Source: DASUFZ01 sp035541475
GTDB taxonomy: Bacteria; Myxococcota_A; UBA9160; SMWR01
Length of the DNA stretch: 64,000 bases
Direction: 5' to 3'
Assembly (NCBI GenBank): GCA_035541475.1
Contig: DATKND010000089.1
Span: 1 to 64,000 of the forward strand
Shown: in pieces, positions 16,501 through 23,247 of the stretch
How the letters are laid out: each line of letters begins with the position of its first letter
Numbering within the stretch: position 1 is the first letter of the stretch
Made by a program: the position numbers and the translations under genes
Notes under the pieces: generated by a model
Databases searched by the model: none
What the model was told of the DNA's origin: nothing
What the model saw: only the letters and a program-made list of their open reading frames with translations

Positions 16501-17441
16501 TCGCGCGCGCTCGCGTCGCCGCGCGCGAAGCTCGCGATGCGATCCGCGAGCAGCTCGGCGTGCGTGATCGGCAGCATGTGGCTGCCGCCCTTCACCACGA
16601 CCAGCTCGGCGTGGCGCGCGTGGCTCTCGATCCAGCGGGCCGCGGAGAGCGGCACCAGGTGGTCGTCGTCGCCGTGGATGAGGAGGATCGGCTGCGCCAG
16701 CGCGACCGGGTCGATCGCGGCGTCGCCGTCCTCGAAGCGGGCGTTCTCGCCGGCGAAGCTCTCGAGCGAGTGCGGCGCGCCCAGGTTGGCGGCGAGCTGC
16801 GGCAGCCACCACGCGGGCGGCTCTCCACTGAAGGCCTCGCGGCTCATCGCCTCCTGCACGGCGCGGCCGACGGGCGGCACCGCGTGCAGCCAGGCGAGCA
16901 CCGGCCCTGAGAACATCAGCTTCGAGAGCGCGGCGGGCGGCCGCTCGCCCATCGACTCCAGCGGACCCGCGCCGCCCACCAGCACGAGGCGCGCGATGCG
17001 CGATCCGTCGCGACCGGCGGCCTCGATCGCGACCGGAGCGCCGTACGACCACCCGATCAAGGTCACGTCGCGCAGACCCTGGCTCGCGAGCAGCGCGACG
17101 AGCTCGCGCGCGTTGGCGGCGATCGTGAAGTCGTCGTCGGAGCGGCCGTCGGAGTAGCCGTAGCCGATGCGGTCGTAGGCCAGGGTGCGGAAGCCGCGCG
17201 CGGCGAGTGACTCGGCGAGGGGCGACCAGTCGTAGCTGCAGCCCGGCAGCCCGTGGACCAGCACCAGGGTCGGACCCTCGCCCTTCACCACCGCATTGAC
17301 CGCGCGGTCGGAGCCGACCGCGATGCGCAGGCCGATCGGCGGGAGGCGCGGCGCCTCGACCGGCGCGAAGTGGAAGTAGAGCGGCGGCAGCGCGACGGCC
17401 GCCAGCGCGAGAACGAAGACCCAGACGAGCAGGCGGCGCAT
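16497..17441 (-). CDS. Alpha/beta hydrolase with N-terminal membrane anchor
   Basis: 314 residues. The first 20 residues (RRLLVWVFVLALAAVALPPL) form a membrane anchor or signal peptide. The fold follows: LVLVHGLPGCSYDWSPLAES (oxyanion HG), nucleophile elbow GWSYGA (Ser about 137), LLIHGDDDHLVPLSAA with the acidic residue, and GGSHMLPITH with the catalytic histidine. It is probably an esterase or lipase facing the periplasm; the substrate is unknown. The start was chosen as the ATG just before the hydrophobic stretch, since the longer frame upstream runs antisense into the next gene. Confidence 0.85.
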   Translation of the reverse strand: MRRLLVWVFVLALAAVALPPLYFHFAPVEAPRLPPIGLRIAVGSDRAVNAVVKGEGPTLVLVHGLPGCSYDWSPLAESLAARGFRTLAYDRIGYGYSDGRSDDDFTIAANARELVALLASQGLRDVTLIGWSYGAPVAIEAAGRDGSRIARLVLVGGAGPLESMGERPPAALSKLMFSGPVLAWLHAVPPVGRAVQEAMSREAFSGEPPAWWLPQLAANLGAPHSLESFAGENARFEDGDAAIDPVALAQPILLIHGDDDHLVPLSAARWIESHARHAELVVVKGGSHMLPITHAELLADRIASFARGDASARD

Positions 17442-17540
17442 GACGTCCCCCCGGTGTGCGCCAGCGTACCGCGGAGCGCGCTTCGGGTAAGGTATGGCCC
17501 CTCGCGACGCCGTCGGCGCGCGTGAACGAGGAGTCCCCCG

Positions 17541-18653
17541 ATGCCCACCGCGTGGCAGCGCGATCTCGCGACCGACGGGCCGAAGTTCGAGGCCTGGCTG
17601 CGCCGACAGCTCCCGCAGGCGCAGGGCCTCCGCATGTCGCCGCTGGTTCAGCCGCAGTCGTCCGGCTTCTCGAACGAGACCCTGCTCTTCGAGCTCGAGT
17701 GGAGCGAGTCGGGCCGCGCGCGCCGCGAGGCGCTCGTCGTGCGCATCCAGCCGATCGGGTACCAGGTCTTCCCCGAGTACGACCTCGGGCTCCAGTTCCA
17801 CACGATGCGAAAGCTCGCGCTGACCGACGTGCCGGTGCCGAAGATGTGGTGGCTCGAGAGCGAGGACACTTCGATCTTCGGCGCGCCCTTCTATGTGATG
17901 GGACAGGTGCGCGGCCGCGTCCCGACCGACAACCCGCCGTACCACTCGGGCGGCTGGATGCAGGAGATCACGCCGGCCGAGCGCGAGGCGATCTGGCTCG
18001 GCGGATTCGACTGCATGGCGCGCATCCACCGCCTCGACCTCGACGCCGCGGGCTTCGGCTCGCTGCGGCGTCCGCAGCTCGGCGCGACAGGCCTCGACCA
18101 GGAGCTCGCCTACTACGAGAAGTACTGGGAGTGGGCGCACCAGGGGCGACGCAATCCGGTGATCGAGATCGCGCACGACTGGCTCGTCGCGAACAAGCCG
18201 ACGGGCGAGCCCGAAGGGCTCGTCTGGGGCGACGCGCGCATCGGCAACATGATCTTCGACGGCACGAAGCCGGTGGCCGTGCTCGATTGGGAGATGGTCT
18301 GCACCGGCAGCCCGGAGAAGGACGTCGGCTGGGCGATCTTCCTCGACAAGCACCACAGCGAGGGGCTCGGCGTGCCGCGGCTCGAGGGCTTCCCGAGCTA
18401 CGAGGACACGCTCGCCTGGTACGGCGAGCGCTCGGGCCACACGGTGCGCCACGCGCACTACTACCAGGTCTACGCGGGCTACCGCTTCGGGATCATCATG
18501 CTGCGGCTCGCGCAGCAGTTCGTGCACTACGGGCTGATGGACGCCGAGGCCGGGCGCAACTTCGAGCGCGACAACACCGTCACGCGTCTGACCGCGAAGC
18601 TGCTCGACCTGCCGCCGCCGGGCGAGATCAAGACGCCGGGCAGCTACACATAG
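17541..18653 (+). CDS. Phosphotransferase family protein (APH/ACAD10-like kinase fold)
   Basis: 370 residues. The catalytic loop is LVWGDARIGNMIFDG, with Asp and Asn of the H/W-x-D-x(4)-N motif, and the metal-binding VLDWEMV follows. This variant (WGDAR instead of HGD) is the form often found beside acyl-CoA metabolism genes and in eukaryotic ACAD10/11, which act on hydroxyacyl-CoA. A role in phosphorylating a hydroxylated acyl intermediate is therefore plausible, while aminoglycoside resistance is unlikely. A GAGGAG ribosome site lies 7 nt before the ATG. The NTF2-like and acyl-CoA synthetase genes next door support lipid catabolism. Confidence 0.88.
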   Translation: MPTAWQRDLATDGPKFEAWLRRQLPQAQGLRMSPLVQPQSSGFSNETLLFELEWSESGRARREALVVRIQPIGYQVFPEYDLGLQFHTMRKLALTDVPVPKMWWLESEDTSIFGAPFYVMGQVRGRVPTDNPPYHSGGWMQEITPAEREAIWLGGFDCMARIHRLDLDAAGFGSLRRPQLGATGLDQELAYYEKYWEWAHQGRRNPVIEIAHDWLVANKPTGEPEGLVWGDARIGNMIFDGTKPVAVLDWEMVCTGSPEKDVGWAIFLDKHHSEGLGVPRLEGFPSYEDTLAWYGERSGHTVRHAHYYQVYAGYRFGIIMLRLAQQFVHYGLMDAEAGRNFERDNTVTRLTAKLLDLPPPGEIKTPGSYT

Positions 18654-18677
18654 GCAAGCCGGCGAAGCCCGGCGCGC

Positions 18678-18706
18678 AGCGAGCCGCAGGCGAGCGGAGT
18701 TCAGAG
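18678..18706. repeat. Copy 3 of a short intergenic repeat
   Basis: AGCGAGCCGCAGGCGAGCGG and then AGTTCAGAG. This is the best-defined copy; it matches 1079-1100 over 22 positions with three differences. It lies in the 61-bp gap directly before the NTF2-like gene. Confidence 0.35.
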
Positions 18707-18714
18707 AAGAGTCC

Positions 18715-19161
18715 ATGGAGCGTGTGCGTCGCGGCGGGGAGATCGCGTACCAGGACCGCGCGGACATCGAGGATCTCCTCGCCCGCTACGCGACCTACTG
18801 GGAGTTCCGCGCGTGTCGCGCCTGGGCCGCTCTCTTCACCGAAGACGGCCGTTACTTCGACGTGCAGGGGCGCGCGGCGCTCGAGGCGGCGTGCTGCGCG
18901 CCGCGCGAGGGCGTCGACGCGGGCCGCGACTCGATCCACGCGCAGACGAACACCTTGCTCGTGCAGGTCGCCGACGACCGCATCCACGGCCTCACGAACG
19001 TCGTCTTCGGCAGCCACCGCGCGGGGGAACCAAAAAGCGCGAGCTTCGTCGGCTACGGCGACTACCACGACGTCTTCGTGCGGACGGCCGAGGGCTGGCG
19101 CTTCGCGTCGCGCCGCGCCTGCTCGCACCTCGTGGACCCGCTGCCGCCGGAGTTCCTGTGA
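18715..19161 (+). CDS. NTF2/SnoaL-like protein (SnoaL_4 type)
   Basis: 148 residues with the cone-shaped NTF2 fold pattern: an N-terminal helix IAYQDRADIEDLLARYATYW, then FTEDGRYFDVQGR and a final strand WRFASRRACSHLVDP. Proteins of this group include small dehydratases and isomerases of steroid, polyketide and lignin metabolism. The active-site residue pattern is too diffuse to assign one. It is likely co-transcribed with the phosphotransferase upstream (61 bp). Confidence 0.8.
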   Translation: MERVRRGGEIAYQDRADIEDLLARYATYWEFRACRAWAALFTEDGRYFDVQGRAALEAACCAPREGVDAGRDSIHAQTNTLLVQVADDRIHGLTNVVFGSHRAGEPKSASFVGYGDYHDVFVRTAEGWRFASRRACSHLVDPLPPEFL

Positions 19162-19162
19162 A

Positions 19163-20800
19163 TCAGGCGAGCGCCGACTCGCGTCCGCGCGCCGCGAAAG
19201 CCGCGCGAAGCCGATCGCGTCCCGCGTCGTCGAGCCGCAGGTAGCGGCCGTGGGCGCCGCGCAGCCAGACGGGATCGGCGCACTCCCAGCGCTCCCTGCG
19301 GAGCGAGCGCTTCAGGATCTTGTTGGTCGGCGTCATCGGCAGCGCGTCACTGATCCGCACGTAGCGCGGTGCGCACTTGGTGCCGAGATCGCGCTGCGCG
19401 GCGAGGAAGCGCGCGAACTCCTCCGGATCGAAACGCGCGCCCGGGCGCAGCACCAGCGCCGCCATCGCGTCGTCGCCGACCACCTCGCAGGGCACCGCGT
19501 AGACCGCGGCCAGCGCCACGTCCGGGTGTCGCGCGAGGATCCGCTCGACCGGCGCCGCCGCGAAGTTCTCGCCGTCGACGCGCATCCAGTCGTCGCGGCG
19601 CCCGGCGAAGTAGAGGAAGCCCTGCTCGTCGCGATAGGCGAGGTCGCCGCTCCAGTAGATCCCGCCGTGGGTGCGCTCGCGGTTCGCCTCGTCGTTGTTC
19701 CAGTAGCCCTCGAAGCTCGCGGCGGTCTGCGTGTTGGCGAGCTCGCCGACCGCAAGGTCGGCGTTGGCGAGGCGGCCCTGCGCGTCGAAGCGCGCGCGCG
19801 GGCACTCGGCGCCCGTGTCCGGATCGAGGACCACCGTGCCGGGGAGCCCCATGCCGAGCGCGCCGCGCGGCATGTCCGGCGAGCGCTGCACGGCGATGCC
19901 GCCCTCGGTCGAGCCGTAGGCGTCGACCACCTGGCAGCCGAAGCGCTTCGCGAAGCGCTCGAGGTCGTGCTCGGCGCCCTCGTTGCCGAAGGCGACACGC
20001 AGCGGATTGTCGGCGTCGTCGGGTCGCTCGGGCGTCGCGAGGATGTAGCTGAGCGGCTTGCCGACGTAGTTCATGTAGGTGACGCCATAGCGCCGCACGT
20101 CGGGCAGGAAGCCCGACGCCGAGAAGCGACGGCGGAGCACGATGCGGGCGCCGGCCGCGAGCGCCGGCCCGAGGCCCGCCATCAGCGCGTTCGAGTGGAA
20201 GAGCGGCATCACGAGGTAGGCGACGTCGTCGGCGCGGATGCCGCGCATCTGCGTCAGGATCTGCGAGATGGTCGCGAGGCGACCCTGGCTGCAGATCGCG
20301 GCCTTCGGATCGCCGGTGGTGCCGGAGGTGAAGAGCAGCAGATAGGGCGCGGCCGGGTCGATCGCCGCGCGAGGCAGCGTCGCCGGCTGCGCGGCGACCT
20401 GCGCCTGCCACGCCGCGGACTCGATGTCGAGGCGGCGGTCCGCCGCGACGGAAAGCTCGAGGCCCTCGAGCAGCGGCGCGTGCCGCGGCTCGGAGAACAG
20501 CATCTGGCAGTCGGCGTGGCGGATGTCGCGCACCAGCTCGCCGCCGCGGCGCGTCGAGTTGATGCCGACGACGGTCGCGCCGCAGAGTGCGGCGCCGCCG
20601 AGCAGGAAGACGTACTCCGGCACGTTGTCGAGCAGCACGCCCACGTGGAAGGGTCCGTCGCGGCGCAGCGCGCGCAGGGCCTGCGCGCGCCGGGCGCACG
20701 CCGCCACGACCTCGCGCCACGACCAGCTCGAGTCCTCGAAGGCGAGGCCGGGTCGATCGTCTTCGGCGCGCGCCAGCAACAGGTCGGCGATGGTCGGCAT
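19163..20800 (-). CDS. Acyl-CoA synthetase (AMP-binding), FadD17-like
   Basis: 545 residues of the ANL superfamily. The P-loop-like LLFTSGTTGDPKAAICSQ, the aromatic YGSTEGG motif, the GDLAYRDEQGFLYFAGR hinge and the C-terminal lysine region TPTNKILKRSLRRE are all present. The overall sequence, including SRPHVGVLL-like and YVGKPLSYILATPE parts, closely recalls mycobacterial FadD17, a fatty-acid or steroid side-chain CoA ligase, from memory of that protein. It activates a carboxylic acid to its CoA thioester through an acyl-adenylate. The gene is divergent from the phosphotriesterase-like gene. Confidence 0.92.
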   Translation of the reverse strand: MPTIADLLLARAEDDRPGLAFEDSSWSWREVVAACARRAQALRALRRDGPFHVGVLLDNVPEYVFLLGGAALCGATVVGINSTRRGGELVRDIRHADCQMLFSEPRHAPLLEGLELSVAADRRLDIESAAWQAQVAAQPATLPRAAIDPAAPYLLLFTSGTTGDPKAAICSQGRLATISQILTQMRGIRADDVAYLVMPLFHSNALMAGLGPALAAGARIVLRRRFSASGFLPDVRRYGVTYMNYVGKPLSYILATPERPDDADNPLRVAFGNEGAEHDLERFAKRFGCQVVDAYGSTEGGIAVQRSPDMPRGALGMGLPGTVVLDPDTGAECPRARFDAQGRLANADLAVGELANTQTAASFEGYWNNDEANRERTHGGIYWSGDLAYRDEQGFLYFAGRRDDWMRVDGENFAAAPVERILARHPDVALAAVYAVPCEVVGDDAMAALVLRPGARFDPEEFARFLAAQRDLGTKCAPRYVRISDALPMTPTNKILKRSLRRERWECADPVWLRGAHGRYLRLDDAGRDRLRAAFAARGRESALA

Positions 20801-20881
20801 GGGTCCTCGCTCGGGCGGGTCAGGCTATCACGCGCAGCGCGTCCGCCTTTCGCTGATAGACTGCGGCCGGAGGACGCGCCC

Positions 20882-21871
20882 ATGCCCGCGATCCAGACCG
20901 TCACCGGTACCACGACGCCCGAGCGGCTCGGCCGCACGTTGATGCACGAGCACCTCGTGATCGGCTACCCCGGCTTCGAGCAGGATTGGGTGCGCCCCGG
21001 CCCGAAGCGCGACGAGATGTTCGCGCGCTGCATCGACCGCATCGAGGAGCTGAAGGGCCACGGCGTCGACGCGCTGCTCGACCCGTGCCCCGCCGACCTC
21101 GGCCGCGACGTCGAGCTCATGGCGAAGGTCGCGCAGCGCACGCGCTTCACGATCATCTGCGCCACCGGCCTCTACAAGGAGGAGGAGGGCTCGAACGCCT
21201 ACTGGAAGTTCCGCGCCAACTTCGGCGACATCTCGGCGGCGCTCGGCGAGCTCTTCGCGCGCGAGCTGACGGACGGCATCGCCGGCACCGGCATCCGCGC
21301 CGGCATCATCAAGGTCGGCACGGGCCACCAGACGCTCACGAAGTACGAGCAGGCCGTCTTCGCCGGCGCGGCGCGCGCGGCGGTCGAGACGGGCGCGCCG
21401 ATCACCACGCACACGGACGGCGGCAAGTATGGCGACGACCAGCAGGCGTTCCTGGTCGAGCGCGGCGTGCCCGCGCACCGCATCGTGATCGGCCACTCCT
21501 GCGGCACGGCCGACCACACCTACCATCTTCGCATCGCCGAGCGCGGCTCCTACCTCGGCTTCGACCGCTTCGGGCTCGACATGCTCCAGCCCGACACCGA
21601 GCGCGTGGCGGCGCTGCTGCGGCTGGTGCGCGCGGGCCGCGGCCGGCAGATCGTCGTCTCCCACGACACCGTCTGGTGCTGGCGCGGCGAGCCGATCCCC
21701 TCGGCCGAGATCCTGTCGCAGATGGAGAAGGTCTGGACCCCGACGCACTTCCTGAAGCGCATCGTGCCGAAGCTGAGAGACGGGGGCGCCTCCGAGGCCG
21801 ACGTCGAGGCGCTGCTCGTCGACAACCCGCGGCGATTCTTCGCGGGGGAGCCGATCGCGAGAGCCACCTGA
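20882..21871 (+). CDS. Phosphotriesterase-family metal-dependent hydrolase
   Basis: 329 residues, a TIM-barrel amidohydrolase. The metal ligands are visible in order: MHEHL (H-x-H) near residue 20, IIKVGTG with the likely carbamylated lysine, THTDGG, IGHSCGTADHTYHL, and VSHDTVW with the catalytic aspartate. The family holds phosphotriesterases and lactonases (PLL), and a lactonase is more likely in this setting. A GGAGG lies 8 nt before the ATG. The upstream gap contains CTATCA and TGATAG as a spaced inverted repeat. Its stop overlaps the putative CTG start of the AcvB-like gene. Confidence 0.9.
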   Translation: MPAIQTVTGTTTPERLGRTLMHEHLVIGYPGFEQDWVRPGPKRDEMFARCIDRIEELKGHGVDALLDPCPADLGRDVELMAKVAQRTRFTIICATGLYKEEEGSNAYWKFRANFGDISAALGELFARELTDGIAGTGIRAGIIKVGTGHQTLTKYEQAVFAGAARAAVETGAPITTHTDGGKYGDDQQAFLVERGVPAHRIVIGHSCGTADHTYHLRIAERGSYLGFDRFGLDMLQPDTERVAALLRLVRAGRGRQIVVSHDTVWCWRGEPIPSAEILSQMEKVWTPTHFLKRIVPKLRDGGASEADVEALLVDNPRRFFAGEPIARAT

Positions 21872-23247
21872 AGCGGATCGTTGCGGCGGCCATCCTGCTG
21901 GCCGCGGGCCTCGTGCCGGCGGGCTGCGCGCGGGACAGGGGTCCGAAGTCGCTCGATGCCGGGCGGCTCGGCACGGTGGACCTCTACGCGCCGAAGGCGC
22001 CGCCGCGCGGCTTCGTCTTTCTCTTCTCGGATCGCGGCGGCCCGACCCCGGAGCTGCGGCGCACCGCGCGCGATCTCGCGCGCGCCGGAGCGGCCACGGT
22101 GCTCGTCGACCTCGACGCATATCTGAAGGGGCTCGCCGCGAGCAACGACGGCTGCCACTACCTGATCTCCGAGATCGAGGAGCTCTCGAAGCGCGAGCAG
22201 CACGATCTCGGCGCCTCCGGCTACCACTCGCCGGTGCTCGCAGGCGTGGGGCAGGGCGGCACGCTCGCGTACGCGGCGCTCGCGCAGTCGCCGGCGGCGA
22301 CCGTGGCGGGCGCGGTGGTCGTCGATCCCGCCGAGAGCCTCGCGACCCGGGTCGCGCTCTGCGAAGGCGCGAAGGCCAGCGCCGATCCGGCGGGCGGCTT
22401 TCGCTATGCGCCGTCGAAGTCGCTGCCCGGCACCTACCGCGTCGCTGCGGATCCCGGCAAGGGACTCGTCGCGGCGATCAAGCAACTGCTCGAGGAGCGC
22501 CGCAACGCCTTGCCGGCGCCGTCGCTGAACGGCCTCCCGCTCGTCAACCTGCCGGCCGAGAAGCCGGGGCCGCTCTTCGCGGTGATCTATTCGGGCGACG
22601 GTGGCTGGCGCGACCTCGACAAGACGATCGGCGAGTACCTCGCGGGCCACGGCGTTCCGACCGTCGGCGTCGACTGTCTTCGCTACTTCTGGCGGCGCAA
22701 GTCACCCGAGGAGGTCGCGCGCGACCTGGTCTCGATCCTCGAGGTCGAGAGCGCACGCGGCGGTCCGGCGCGCAAGGCCATCCTGATCGGGTACTCGTTC
22801 GGCGCCGACATCCTGCCCTTCACGTACAACCGCCTGCCCGACAAGTGGCGCGAGCGCGTGGTGCAGATCTCGCTGCTCGGCCTCGGATCGCACGCGCCCT
22901 TCGAGTTCCACTTGACCGGCTGGCTGGAGAAGACCGATCAGTCGGCGCTTCCCGTGCTGCCGGAGATCGTGCGCATGGACCTCTCGAAGCTGCAGTGCTT
23001 CTACGGCGAGCAGGAGGACGACCGGCTCTGCGACAAGCCCGAGCTCGCGGACGCCGAGCTGATCCACACGACCGGCTCCCACCACTTCGACGGCAACTAC
23101 CCGAAGCTCGCGCAGCGCATCCTCGAGGGCGCGATGCGCCGCTATCAGGCTCAGCGCACGACGACTCCGCTCACGCCGCCGGCGATCAACGCGGCCACGT
23201 CCGCGAGCACGAAGGCCGCGGCGAAGCCGCCCGGCGCCGCCAGGTAG
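21868..23247 (+). CDS. acvB: AcvB/VirJ-like two-domain periplasmic hydrolase (lipoprotein)
   Basis: 459 residues if translation begins at CTG 21868, whose last bases overlap the upstream stop (CTGA). No ATG, GTG or TTG could provide the signal peptide KRIVAAAILLAAGLVPAGC, so CTG is the most reasonable start; Cys20 would be lipidated. Two alpha/beta-hydrolase-like halves follow, the second with nucleophile elbow IGYSFGAD (Ser310) and a terminal histidine in GSHHFDG. This matches AcvB. AcvB of Agrobacterium has been described as a lysyl-phosphatidylglycerol hydrolase. The last 27 codons extend beyond the family and run antisense into mprF. Confidence 0.85.
   Translation: MKRIVAAAILLAAGLVPAGCARDRGPKSLDAGRLGTVDLYAPKAPPRGFVFLFSDRGGPTPELRRTARDLARAGAATVLVDLDAYLKGLAASNDGCHYLISEIEELSKREQHDLGASGYHSPVLAGVGQGGTLAYAALAQSPAATVAGAVVVDPAESLATRVALCEGAKASADPAGGFRYAPSKSLPGTYRVAADPGKGLVAAIKQLLEERRNALPAPSLNGLPLVNLPAEKPGPLFAVIYSGDGGWRDLDKTIGEYLAGHGVPTVGVDCLRYFWRRKSPEEVARDLVSILEVESARGGPARKAILIGYSFGADILPFTYNRLPDKWRERVVQISLLGLGSHAPFEFHLTGWLEKTDQSALPVLPEIVRMDLSKLQCFYGEQEDDRLCDKPELADAELIHTTGSHHFDGNYPKLAQRILEGAMRRYQAQRTTTPLTPPAINAATSASTKAAAKPPGAAR

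Noticed and set aside
17541..18653. Aminoglycoside resistance phosphotransferase
   Set aside because: The WGDAR catalytic variant and the neighbouring acyl-CoA genes fit the ACAD10-like group better.
17456..21871. Long plus-strand frame of over 1400 codons
   Set aside because: It runs antisense or out of frame through several genes; only the part from 20882 is the phosphotriesterase-like gene.
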